From an uncultured Desulfovibrio sp. (GTDB lineage: Bacteria > Desulfobacterota > Desulfovibrionia > Desulfovibrionales > Desulfovibrionaceae): a stretch of DNA of 18,277 nucleotides. Below are positions 7,643 through 15,060 of this stretch, piece after piece; the stretch's first letter is position 1; each line of letters starts with the position of its first letter. A program made the position numbers and the translations under genes. Under the pieces are notes generated by a model, which had not been told where the DNA came from, searched no databases, and worked only from the letters and a program-made list of their open reading frames with translations. The stretch lies in assembly GCA_910587035.1 (NCBI GenBank), contig CAJUMQ010000033.1, forward strand, positions 1 through 18,277, read 5' to 3'.

Positions 7643-8074
7643 ATGTCATTTAAATTCAATATGCAAAAGGTGCTCGATTACAGGGAGCAGCTGGAAGAAG
7701 AGGCCAAGGTGCGTCTGGCAAAGGCCAGACAGCAGCTTATCCAGGCCAGGGAGAGGCTGGACGCCTTGCTTGATGATCTGGAAGAGGCCGAGAAGAAGGC
7801 GCGCAGCGGTCTGATGCAAAATGCGGAATACTGGCTGCATGAGCAGTATGTAAAGGGCTTGCGGGGGGACATTGCGCAGGCCCGGCTGCAGAGTCGCATG
7901 TGCGAGCAGCTTGTGGAGGAAGCCAGAAGATATCTTGCCGCCAGGGCCATAGACCGCAAAATGCTTGATAAACTTAAGGAACGTAAAAAAATCCAGTTTG
8001 TGCGATCCGAACAAAAGCAGGAACAGAATTTCAATGACGAAATCGCCACAATCCGCTACAAAGCTCCGGCTTAG
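7643..8074 (+). CDS. fliJ: flagellar export chaperone FliJ
   Basis: A 143-residue, almost wholly helical and highly charged protein with FliJ spacing. The N-terminal MSFKFNMQKVLDYREQLEEEAK is typical, and long coiled-coil helices (about residues 12-60 and 68-125) follow. FliJ is the stalk-like component of the flagellar type III export apparatus: it contacts the FliI ATPase ring and FlhA and escorts chaperones. Here it is not next to fliI but is followed by a motE-like gene that overlaps it by 41 bases, so the two should be co-expressed, from the sigma-54 promoter just upstream. Confidence 0.88.
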   Translation: MSFKFNMQKVLDYREQLEEEAKVRLAKARQQLIQARERLDALLDDLEEAEKKARSGLMQNAEYWLHEQYVKGLRGDIAQARLQSRMCEQLVEEARRYLAARAIDRKMLDKLKERKKIQFVRSEQKQEQNFNDEIATIRYKAPA

Positions 8075-9212
8075 CAGGCTGGTGCGCTGCATCATAGCAT
8101 TGGGCTGCCTTAAGCTTGCCATCATGGCCGCGGCCCTTTTTGAACTGCCCATGCCATCCTGGGGCGATGACAAGGCAACTGTGGAAACAGCCATGCCAGC
8201 CCAGCCGGTAAATGAAATAACAGCGCCAGTGCAACAGGCCGCACAAAGTCCGCAGCCTCAGGTTGTTGATGGGGAGCTGCCCCAGGGTTCGGCTGCAGCC
8301 GAGCTGGCAGCCGCGGCAAAGCCGGCACGCAACCGTGTCAACGGCTCGGCCGGTCTGCCTGTGCCACTTGCGCCGGCGACATCCTCAAGGCCCATGATAG
8401 CAGCCGGTGGCGCCTTTGTGCCGCCGCTTTTGCCGCAACCGCCGGCGCTGGGAGCGCCACTTGCCCGCGCAGGGGTAATAATGCCTCAAAAACAGGCGGA
8501 ACCAAAGGCCCAGGATGACGGTAACATATGGAATATGCTTGGCATCAAATCTCTGCCCATACCAGGCCTGGGGAGCGCCCAGGCCGTGCATGCCGCAGCC
8601 CTGGACATGCCTGTGCCGGCCACGCCTGGTGGGGCTTCGCCCTTTACGCCGCCGGAGCAGCTGGCGCCAACAGGCGGTCAGCCCACAGTGCTCCCTGGAG
8701 CGCCGCCAATGCCAGCCAACATACCCAATGGCCAGACGGCAGCCGGAGCGCCATTGCCGCTCAGGCAGAATACGCCCCACCTGCCAATGTCGCCTGAAGA
8801 GGCGGCCAGGGTAATGTCCGGTCCGGCACCAGAGATCACGCCGCAGACAGGCCTGCTTGATCCCAATATAAAGAATCAGGAACTTGCGCGTCAGGAGCAG
8901 GACATTCTCATGCTAAGGCAGCAGATGGATCAGCGCCTCAAGGATCTTGAGACCGCCGAGGACAAGATGAAGACCATGCTCCAGCAGGCAAAGGATGTGG
9001 AAGACAAGAAGGTGCGCACCCTCATCCAGATGTATGCCAACATGAAGCCTCGCACTGCCGCCCAGGCCATGGAAAAAATGGATGAACGCATTGCTGTGCG
9101 CATTCTTTCGGGCATGGCGCCAAAGCAGTCTGGCGAGATTTTGACATACACCAACCCCTCCAAGACAGCCAAATTCACGGAGATGATCACCAGATTGCGG
9201 ATGATGGAATGA
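8034..9212 (+). CDS. MotE-like protein with MgtE N-terminal-type domain
   Basis: A 392-residue protein. A short basic N-terminus leads to a transmembrane helix (about residues 14-38). A very long Pro/Ala/Gly-rich low-complexity stretch follows (about 40-275), then a coiled coil (about 280-330) and a C-terminal helical domain with AAQAMEKMDERIAVRILSGM...EILTYTNPSKTAKFTEMI, the MgtE N-domain pattern of MotE-family proteins. MotE stabilises the periplasmic motor protein MotC in Sinorhizobium, and similar proteins are common beside flagellar genes. Most are much shorter; the linker here is unusual and would place the C-terminal domain far from the membrane. The ATG at 8034 lies inside fliJ; the frame is open from 7965 but the chosen start puts the membrane helix at the usual place. 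Confidence 0.78.
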   Translation: MTKSPQSATKLRLSRLVRCIIALGCLKLAIMAAALFELPMPSWGDDKATVETAMPAQPVNEITAPVQQAAQSPQPQVVDGELPQGSAAAELAAAAKPARNRVNGSAGLPVPLAPATSSRPMIAAGGAFVPPLLPQPPALGAPLARAGVIMPQKQAEPKAQDDGNIWNMLGIKSLPIPGLGSAQAVHAAALDMPVPATPGGASPFTPPEQLAPTGGQPTVLPGAPPMPANIPNGQTAAGAPLPLRQNTPHLPMSPEEAARVMSGPAPEITPQTGLLDPNIKNQELARQEQDILMLRQQMDQRLKDLETAEDKMKTMLQQAKDVEDKKVRTLIQMYANMKPRTAAQAMEKMDERIAVRILSGMAPKQSGEILTYTNPSKTAKFTEMITRLRMME

Positions 9213-9215
9213 TTT

Positions 9216-10028
9216 ATGCGAATCAGGCTTTTACTGGCCTATGATGGCACAGGGTACAGCGGCTGGCAGATACAGGAAAAGCCGGCCGCACCCCCCACAG
9301 TTCAGGGCGCCGTGGAAGCGGCGCTCTTTACGCTTTTTAATGCCAGAATCCGCATTCATGGCTCCGGGCGCACTGATGCCGGGGTTCATGCCTGGGGGCA
9401 GGTGGCGCATTTTGACATTTGCGGGCGCCCCATGCCGCAGGATCTGCGCCACTCTCTCAATGCCGTTTTGCCGCATGATATCCGCATTCTGGATGCCCGG
9501 CAGACCGATGATGGCTTTGACGCGCGTAAAAGCGCCATCTCCAAGACCTATGTATATCAATTCTGGCAGGAGCCGGCCTTTATGCCCCCGCATTTAAGGC
9601 TTTATGCATGGCAATGTGGCCCATTGGCCTATGGGCCAATGCTGGAGGCAGCCCAGACCCTGGTTGGGGAACATGATTTTGCTGCCTTTCAGAATTCAGG
9701 CACCCCTGTGCGCGACACCTGCCGGCGCGTGCTGGGCATGGATATCACTCCACAGCCGCAGTTGCCATATCATCCTGCGCATTTGCCCATGCTAAGTCTT
9801 GCGATAAAAGCCACCGGGTTTTTGAAACAAATGGCGCGCAATATCGCAGGCTGCCTGTATTATGTAGGCCTTGGCAAGCTGGAGCCAGGGCTTGTGCCGC
9901 AAATTCTGGCAGGCGCCAGCAGGAGCGGCCTCAGGGCGCCCACAGCGCCAGCCAGGGGGCTGGCCCTGGCCCAGGTGGATTATGGCGAGGGCGAAGCATC
10001 GTCGCCAACCACAAATGCTCGGGGGTAG
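9216..10028 (+). CDS. truA: tRNA pseudouridine(38-40) synthase TruA
   Basis: A 270-residue cytoplasmic enzyme that converts uridines 38-40 of the tRNA anticodon stem-loop to pseudouridine. The N-terminal RLLLAYDGTGYSGWQIQ and the catalytic motif GRTDAGVHAWGQVAHFD (nucleophile D54) are clear, as are SKTYVYQFW, HDFAAF and GFLKQMARNI in the C-terminal half. It begins three bases after the motE-like stop, so it is probably in the same transcript. Its last 49 bases overlap the end of the opposing rlpA-like gene, and its final residues (EGEASSPTTNARG) are low complexity, suggesting the end has been extended by loss of a stop codon. Confidence 0.96.
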   Translation: MRIRLLLAYDGTGYSGWQIQEKPAAPPTVQGAVEAALFTLFNARIRIHGSGRTDAGVHAWGQVAHFDICGRPMPQDLRHSLNAVLPHDIRILDARQTDDGFDARKSAISKTYVYQFWQEPAFMPPHLRLYAWQCGPLAYGPMLEAAQTLVGEHDFAAFQNSGTPVRDTCRRVLGMDITPQPQLPYHPAHLPMLSLAIKATGFLKQMARNIAGCLYYVGLGKLEPGLVPQILAGASRSGLRAPTAPARGLALAQVDYGEGEASSPTTNARG

Positions 10029-10699
10029 AGCGTCCTGAAGCCGGCAAGCATTTTTTGCGCTGCCGCGGAATCGCTCCAGGGTCCGGCCTGGACATTCCAG
10101 AGCTTGTTGCTGCCGTACACCAGCCGTCCCTTGTGGCCGGCCTTTGAGAGAATGTCGATGAGCTTGCGGGCATTGCCAACATTGCTGAAAGCGCCCACCT
10201 GGATATAGAAATCACCTTTTATATCGCCGGATGCCGTGACCTGCGGCACCGCCCCAAGACTCTGCACCCGCACCCTTGCGGTGCCGGTGCCCATCATCTC
10301 AAGCCTTGTTGCCGCCGCACGGGAAAGATCGATGACCCTGTCATCGACAAAGGGGCCGCGATCATTGACCCGCACGAGCACGGATTTGCCATTGCCAAGA
10401 TGCGTGACCCTGACTTTGGTGCCAAGGGGGAGAATCTTGTGCGCGGCCGTCATGTCATACTGATTATAGGTCTCGCCATTGGCCGTGGTTTTGCCATGAA
10501 AGCCCGGTCCATACCAGGAGGCTATGCCTTCCTCCACAAAGCCATGGGCGGACTTCAGGGGATAGTATGTCTTGCCCAGCACAGTATATGGCTTTGTGCC
10601 CTTGACTCCGCCCTTGCGCCAGGATGTTTTTGAGCCGCAGGCGCAGAGGGCAATGCCAAGAAAAATGGCCAGAACGACTGTGCCCAGCCTGTTCTTCAA
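9980..10699 (-). CDS. rlpA: RlpA-like lipoprotein with SPOR domain
   Basis: A 239-residue lipoprotein: N-terminal hydrophobic segment and a lipobox-like ALCAC with C21 as the lipidated residue. A double-psi beta-barrel follows at about 55-145 (ASWYGPGFHGKTTANGE, TAAHKILPLGT, VNDRGPFVDDRVIDLS, the RlpA signature), then a C-terminal SPOR domain at about 162-232 that should bind denuded peptidoglycan at the septum. RlpA proteins are lytic transglycosylases in Pseudomonas; in some bacteria they are inactive. It overlaps the upstream small gene by four bases (ATGA), so translation is coupled, and overlaps truA tail to tail by 49 bases, with no terminator in between. Confidence 0.92.
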   Translation of the reverse strand: MKNRLGTVVLAIFLGIALCACGSKTSWRKGGVKGTKPYTVLGKTYYPLKSAHGFVEEGIASWYGPGFHGKTTANGETYNQYDMTAAHKILPLGTKVRVTHLGNGKSVLVRVNDRGPFVDDRVIDLSRAAATRLEMMGTGTARVRVQSLGAVPQVTASGDIKGDFYIQVGAFSNVGNARKLIDILSKAGHKGRLVYGSNKLWNVQAGPWSDSAAAQKMLAGFRTLYPRAFVVGDDASPSP

Positions 10700-10965
10700 G
10701 CGTTTTCCTCGCCAAGGAGTGTTTTGGCTATGGCAAGATCATACAGCCGCATGGGGTCGGCATCGGGATTCCTTTCGGCCCGGTAAAGGCTTGCGGCTTC
10801 CCGGATTACGGCATGCGGCAGCCAGGGATGCCTGTCCCATACCTCCGGGTGGTCCGCTTCCCATAACCTGAACTCCACGCCGCCATCCTCGCCATGGCGC
10901 ACATATACGCGCACATGGGGATTTCCCGCCTGGGCATGATAATAAAGACCCCGCTCATCGCGCAT
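10696..10965 (-). CDS. small conserved-looking protein of unknown function
   Basis: An 89-residue soluble, acidic protein that I do not recognise. The N-terminal part looks like beta strands (GLYYHAQAGNPHVRVYVRHGEDGGVEFRLWE) and the C-terminal part like helices (PHAVIREAASLYRAER... LYDLAIAKTLL). There is no signal peptide, cysteine or metal motif. The ATG at 10965 has AAAGGA upstream; the frame extends to 11067 but that part is not protein-like. Its stop overlaps the start of the rlpA-like gene by four bases, so the two form one transcription unit. Confidence 0.7.
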   Translation of the reverse strand: MRDERGLYYHAQAGNPHVRVYVRHGEDGGVEFRLWEADHPEVWDRHPWLPHAVIREAASLYRAERNPDADPMRLYDLAIAKTLLGEENA

Positions 10966-11117
10966 GGCTGTTTCCTTTGATTTATAATTTGCGCTTTGAA
11001 TGAAAATATCCATAAAAACAGATAGTTTCATTCGATAAATACCATAAGGGCCGCAAGGCGCTGTCACTCCATGTTATGCCCAAATGCCCAGGCTGCCAAC
11101 TGGCAAAAAAGGACCTA

Positions 11118-11146
11118 TTGTCATGGTTCAAATTTTTGCATATAAA
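11118..11146 (+). promoter_or_regulatory. sigma-70 promoter of pdxST
   Basis: TTGTCA (11118-11123) and TATAAA (11141-11146) are separated by exactly 17 bases and each has one or two mismatches to consensus. Transcription should start near 11153, giving a leader of about 134 bases before pdxS. Confidence 0.65.
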
Positions 11147-11160
11147 CGGCCATGCCTGCG

Positions 11161-11182
11161 AATGCCATATTTTTATGGCATT
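11161..11182 (+). promoter_or_regulatory. inverted repeat at the start of the pdxS leader
   Basis: AATGCCATA (11161-11169) and TATGGCATT (11174-11182) form a perfect 9-bp inverted repeat around TTTT, just downstream of the expected transcription start. It could be a repressor operator or an RNA hairpin at the 5' end of the transcript. The ATGCCAT/ATGGCAT half-sites are shared with the region upstream of thiD. Confidence 0.45.
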
Positions 11183-11215
11183 GCCATCGCACTGGGGCAT
11201 ATAAGCTCCTTTAGC

Positions 11216-11257
11216 GGGCAGGTTCATGCAAAAAAATTTTTTCCCTGCCCAGGCAGG
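11216..11257 (+). promoter_or_regulatory. two mutually exclusive stems in the pdxS leader
   Basis: CCTGCCC at 11244-11250 can pair with GGGCAGG at 11216-11222. Alternatively its first bases can pair with GGCAGG at 11252-11257 in a tight hairpin. Only one can form at a time. The intervening A7T6 run could extend the first stem. The structure ends about 20 bases before the GGAGG site, so it could affect pdxS translation or transcription; there is no direct evidence for switching. Confidence 0.3.
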
Positions 11258-11286
11258 TCCAAAATTCCAGATGACAGGAGGGAGGA

Positions 11287-12177
11287 ATGAGTAAAGGAGA
11301 AACAGGCACCATTCGCCTGAAAACAGGTCTCGCGGAAATGCTCAAGGGCGGCGTCATCATGGATGTCACAACCCCAGAGCAGGCCAAGATCGCCGAGGAG
11401 GCCGGCGCTTGCGCCGTAATGGCCCTGGAAAGGGTGCCGGCTGACATTCGCGCCGCCGGCGGCGTCGCAAGAATGGCTGATCCCACCATTGTCCAGAAGA
11501 TCATGGAATCCGTAAGCATTCCGGTGATGGCCAAGGCGCGCATAGGACATTTTGTAGAGGCTCGCATTCTCGAGGCCATGGGCGTGGATTACATCGATGA
11601 GAGCGAGGTTCTGACCCCGGCCGATGACCGCTACCATATAGACAAGATGAAATTTACTGTGCCATTTGTCTGCGGCTGCCGCAATCTTGGCGAGGCCCTG
11701 CGCCGTATCGCGGAGGGCGCGGCCATGATTCGCACCAAGGGCGAGCCGGGCACTGGCAATGTTGTGGAGGCCGTGCGCCATTGCCGCATGGTGATGGATC
11801 AGATCCGCTATCTCTGCGCCATTCGCGAGGATGAGGTCCCCAATTTTGCCAAGGAAAATGGCGCGCCCCTGGAATTGTGCTACATTGTGCGCAAAGATGG
11901 TAAATTGCCTGTGGTCAACTTTGCCGCAGGTGGCATTGCCACCCCGGCAGATGCCGCCCTGATGATGCAGTTGGGCTGCGATGGCGTTTTTGTGGGGTCA
12001 GGCATCTTCAAGTCCGGCGATCCGGCCAAGAGGGCCAGGGCCATCGTGCAGGCTGTCACCAATTACAATGACTACAAGCTGCTGGCTGAAATTTCCCGCG
12101 ATCTTGGCGAGCCAATGGTCGGCATTGAAATTTCAACCATTCCCGAAAATGCCAGGATGCAGGAGCGTGGCTGGTAA
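11287..12177 (+). CDS. pdxS: pyridoxal 5'-phosphate synthase subunit PdxS
   Basis: A 296-residue (beta/alpha)8-barrel enzyme that makes pyridoxal 5'-phosphate from ribose 5-phosphate, glyceraldehyde 3-phosphate and ammonia in the DXP-independent route. The signatures are complete: GGVIMDVTTPEQA (D26), VMALERVPADIR, PVMAKARIGHFVEA (catalytic K83), MIRTKGEPGTGN (second lysine K151, phosphate loop) and AAGGIATPADAALMM with VFVGSGIFKS. The strong site GGAGGGAGGA stands before the ATG. It overlaps pdxT by one base. The promoter, inverted repeat and structured leader upstream suggest regulation, but no PdxR gene lies in the window. Confidence 0.98.
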   Translation: MSKGETGTIRLKTGLAEMLKGGVIMDVTTPEQAKIAEEAGACAVMALERVPADIRAAGGVARMADPTIVQKIMESVSIPVMAKARIGHFVEARILEAMGVDYIDESEVLTPADDRYHIDKMKFTVPFVCGCRNLGEALRRIAEGAAMIRTKGEPGTGNVVEAVRHCRMVMDQIRYLCAIREDEVPNFAKENGAPLELCYIVRKDGKLPVVNFAAGGIATPADAALMMQLGCDGVFVGSGIFKSGDPAKRARAIVQAVTNYNDYKLLAEISRDLGEPMVGIEISTIPENARMQERGW

Positions 12178-12764
12178 TGTCGAAATGCATTGGTGTTCTG
12201 GCCCTGCAAGGCGCTTTTCGCGAACATGTGGCGGCCCTGCGCGCGCTGGGGGTGGAAACCCGGGAAGTGCGGCAGCTGCGCGACCTGTCCGGAACAGATG
12301 CCATGGTAATCCCTGGCGGGGAAAGCACCACCATGGGCAAATTGCTCAATGAGCTTGGCATAATGCAGCCATTGCGGGAAAGGATCGATTCGGGCATGCC
12401 GGTATTTGGCACCTGCGCAGGTCTGATACTGCTGTGCCGGGAAATTGTCGACAGCCAGCAGCCCAGGCTGGGAGAGCTCGATGCCGTTGTGCGCCGCAAT
12501 GCCTTTGGCCGCCAGGTGGACAGCTTTGAGGAGAATCTGCCTGTGCCCGTGCTTGGGCCAGAGCCATTTCCTGCTGTCTTTATCAGGGCGCCAATAATCA
12601 TGAACGTTGGCTCTGGTGTGGAAGTGCTGGCCCATGTGACCCAGGATGGCGATAAACGCGCCGTGGCAGTGCGCCAGGGCAATATTCTCGCAGCCTCATT
12701 TCATCCGGAGCTCACTGAAGATACCCGTTTCCACAAGTATTTTCTGGACATGTGCCAGTCTTGA
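12177..12764 (+). CDS. pdxT: pyridoxal 5'-phosphate synthase glutaminase subunit PdxT
   Basis: A 195-residue class I glutaminase that supplies ammonia to PdxS through the 12+12 complex. The N-terminal IGVLALQGAFREHV and the oxyanion region PGGESTTMGKLL (residues 46-57) are typical, with the nucleophile C80 in GTCAGLILL and the H176/E178 pair in SFHPELTED. The start codon overlaps the pdxS stop (TAATG), so translation is coupled and stoichiometry is preserved. It is followed by a strong intrinsic terminator. Confidence 0.98.
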   Translation: MSKCIGVLALQGAFREHVAALRALGVETREVRQLRDLSGTDAMVIPGGESTTMGKLLNELGIMQPLRERIDSGMPVFGTCAGLILLCREIVDSQQPRLGELDAVVRRNAFGRQVDSFEENLPVPVLGPEPFPAVFIRAPIIMNVGSGVEVLAHVTQDGDKRAVAVRQGNILAASFHPELTEDTRFHKYFLDMCQS

Positions 12765-12787
12765 GGCAGTTTTGCAGGCTTGTTTTG

Positions 12788-12834
12788 GGCCTGGCGCGAT
12801 TTACCGTTCCGGCAGATCGCGCCAGGCCTTGTTG
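12788..12834 (+). terminator. intrinsic terminator of pdxST
   Basis: GGCCTGGCGCGAT (12788-12800) and ATCGCGCCAGGCC (12816-12828) form a perfect 13-bp GC-rich stem with a 15-base loop, followed by TTGTTG. It marks the boundary between the core genes and the AT-rich island. Confidence 0.85.
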
Positions 12835-12934
12835 TGTGGATATATGGCAATATCAAATCAGTTTTTGGCCATTTTTATTCAAAAACAACCATTATGCGGA
12901 AATGGCGCATGAGCTGCGGCTGGCATTCCCATTA

Positions 12935-14668
12935 TCAAACCGTGACAGGATGCGCGCCATCAGGGCCTTTGTCTACAAACTGGAATTCTTCCCCCAGTTT
13001 TTCAATTCTTTGGCAGGTGTAAAGTATCTCTTTATAGAGATAAGGAGGGCTGCTTTCACGGATTTTAATAAGAAAATTGGGATCTGTCTTGGAACCGCAA
13101 CTTACCGGATTGATCATGTAGCCGGTCAAATCATTCATTCCGAAATCTTTCAGCAAGCACTTAACCCAGGGATGCTCCCTTGCGTTTTCCCGGCTTCCAT
13201 AGTTACCCAGGTACACACCTATCCCCCATATAACTGTATTTGCCGGAATGTCGTAAAAGCCATTTTTGAATGAAAGCACATACACGCCAACATTATTATA
13301 CTCCGGGTATGATATGGCCAGATAGTCCCACTCATTCTTATATTTCTCATTAACTGTTATTTTCCCTTTTACCAGATTCTCTAAATTGGATCTCAATCTT
13401 TGGCTCCATGCATCTATCATGGTGTCTGCAGCCTTTGTATAACATTCCCATGTGGCGTATGCAGCCTCAAGTTGTTCTGGTGAAGTCTGCCATGCAAGAA
13501 AATCAACCATTCCGGATTGAGTTTCCATATCTGCTTCTCCTGGTTTAATAATTTTGCTAATAGCAACGCAAAAATCTTTAACAAAATATGCTATCTTAGG
13601 CGGGACGATTTCAACTGTTTCCATTAAGGCCTTATTCAAAACTTTCCACGATAAAATATAAAAATTATCACAATATTCAGATTTCACATCTTTGGACAAG
13701 GATATCAGAGTGGGACCGGATTCATCTGGTGGAATATAGACCAAAAGAAACGGTTTTGGAGAGCAGTAACCTTTCAACCACTTCAGATAATCATTTATCT
13801 GATCCACACCATCTGTTGCATGGAAAAGCTTGTTTTCAATGACAATGCAAAATTCGTAACATTCAATGAAAATATCCATTTTGCGAAAGTGGCCAGAGGC
13901 AGAGCGCAAGCCTGTGGTGGATTTTTCACGTTCAACTCTAACCACTTCGGATGCCTTGATAAATTTACTTTTTTGAAAAGGTAACAGGCCAAGGAATTTT
14001 CGCAAAAATAGCATACTTTGGCCATGGGGGCCATTGGGGTTGAATAACATGGCGAGGATATTTGATGATTTATTTTCATCAAATTTTATAATATTCTTTA
14101 CAAACGGCGTAAATGCATCCCCTCTTGCCATTTTTGAGTGCTCAATTTCTTTTAAAACATAGGCCCCTGTATTCAAAAGTGTGTCACAATCTTTTAGGGA
14201 AACATTTTTAATTTGCATGGTTGGCGGGTCGCAAGTTTTTGCCCTTTCCATGTCGATAAGCTCCTTAATGGTTTCTCTCTTAATTTGTTGTTTGGCCAGG
14301 TAATAATTGGCGTAATAATCTTTCTCATCCATTATGGCGAGGAGAATATCACCAACATCAAGAGTGTTTGCCCCTCTCGCTTGCATGTACTTGCAAGCTA
14401 CGGTAAAAATCTTTTTAATTCCTGGGGAGGTATGTATCTGGTTTGTTCCGTTATTATTTGTATCGCAGATCTCTGAAGTGAAAAAAATCTCCAGCTGTCC
14501 CCGTAAAAGATTGAAATCCAAACCTGCTTCCTTCATAATGAGCTGTACTTGCCAGTTTTCGAGAAGGGCAAGAAGTAAATGCTCAACAGTTACCAGGGTA
14601 TGACATCTTTCTCTGGCTTTTTCATGGGCATTTAACTTAATACCGTCAATAATTTTATTTGTGTGCAT
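12935..14668 (-). CDS. ClpA-type N-domain fused to PD-(D/E)XK nuclease
   Basis: A 577-residue protein with two recognisable parts. Residues 1-138 match the Clp_N fold of ClpA, with its two helical repeats: AHEKARERCHTLVTVEHLLLALLE (14-37) and GIKKIFTVACKYMQARGANTLDVGDILLAIMDE (83-115). In ClpA this domain docks the ClpS adaptor and substrates. Residues about 200-577 look like the PDDEXK_4 nuclease family: ILAMLFNPNGPHGQSMLFL (204-222), a first glutamate near VEREKS (E246/E248), D265 in RKMDIFIE, IENK (E278, K280) and DQINDYLKWL (289-298). No Walker motifs are present, so it is not an unfoldase. Codon use is far AT-richer than neighbours, and no good Shine-Dalgarno precedes the ATG. Function is inferred: a nuclease whose action or stability may be tied to the Clp system, possibly in defence. 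Confidence 0.82.
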   Translation of the reverse strand: MHTNKIIDGIKLNAHEKARERCHTLVTVEHLLLALLENWQVQLIMKEAGLDFNLLRGQLEIFFTSEICDTNNNGTNQIHTSPGIKKIFTVACKYMQARGANTLDVGDILLAIMDEKDYYANYYLAKQQIKRETIKELIDMERAKTCDPPTMQIKNVSLKDCDTLLNTGAYVLKEIEHSKMARGDAFTPFVKNIIKFDENKSSNILAMLFNPNGPHGQSMLFLRKFLGLLPFQKSKFIKASEVVRVEREKSTTGLRSASGHFRKMDIFIECYEFCIVIENKLFHATDGVDQINDYLKWLKGYCSPKPFLLVYIPPDESGPTLISLSKDVKSEYCDNFYILSWKVLNKALMETVEIVPPKIAYFVKDFCVAISKIIKPGEADMETQSGMVDFLAWQTSPEQLEAAYATWECYTKAADTMIDAWSQRLRSNLENLVKGKITVNEKYKNEWDYLAISYPEYNNVGVYVLSFKNGFYDIPANTVIWGIGVYLGNYGSRENAREHPWVKCLLKDFGMNDLTGYMINPVSCGSKTDPNFLIKIRESSPPYLYKEILYTCQRIEKLGEEFQFVDKGPDGAHPVTV

Positions 14669-14739
14669 GGCTTTTTCTTTTTCATGGTTTGTTGAAAATT
14701 AAGGAGAAAATGGCTTATTTTTTAATTAATCAAGTTTAC

Positions 14740-14768
14740 CTATAATAAAATTTTATAATAGACAACAA
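14740..14768 (-). promoter_or_regulatory. candidate promoter of the Clp_N-nuclease gene
   Basis: On the minus strand TTGTTG (14768-14763) and TTATAG (14745-14740) are spaced 17 bases apart in a very AT-rich stretch, giving a start near 14733 and a leader of about 65 bases. AT-richness makes chance matches likely, so this is tentative. Confidence 0.35.
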
Positions 14769-14783
14769 TTGTATGGGATTAAA

Positions 14784-15046
14784 TCAATATTTTCTTAAAT
14801 CTGAATTTGCTTCAGGAGTAAGTTCAACTTCCAGTCCATGCTCTTGCATCGCCTGTTCGAGGGAGATGGTACTGGGGCCGCTGGCTTTAAATCGCTAATA
14901 TGCCGTGTCGACCAGATAGGCACCATCCATATCTTCCAGACAATGTTCAAGAGCTTCCCGGATATAAAAACTTTTGGGGCGTTGCTTAGACCTGAACATG
15001 ACATTAAGTCTTTATCCAGTTCAGCAGGCAATCTGATTGAAAGCAT
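14784..15046 (-). pseudogene. decayed ribbon-helix-helix antitoxin (RelB/StbD-like)
   Basis: Translation from ATG at 15046 gives MLSIRLPAELDKDL, the beta strand and first helix of a ribbon-helix-helix antitoxin. The frame is then lost near 15000. The next frame continues the family pattern as QRPKSFYIREALEHCLEDMD and GAYLVDTAY, meets an in-frame TAG, and goes on to SLEQAMQEHGLEVEL before a final TGA at 14786-14784. One frameshift and one stop therefore split a gene of about 87 codons. No toxin follows; the next gene on this strand is the Clp_N-nuclease. Its operator upstream is intact. A programmed frameshift is unlikely because no slippery sequence is seen and the later stop would remain. 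Confidence 0.78.
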
Positions 15047-15060
15047 AAATTTTTCTTGTT

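Noticed and set aside
11176..11191. Possible sigma-54 promoter (TGGC...CGCA) upstream of pdxS
   Set aside because: GG and GC spacing fits, but the -12 block lacks TT and the site overlaps an inverted repeat downstream of a better sigma-70 promoter; TGGC words are frequent in this genome.
12752..13273. Plus-strand open frame continuing from pdxT into the island
   Set aside because: It crosses the pdxST terminator and is antisense to the 3' part of the Clp_N-nuclease gene; no domain signal.
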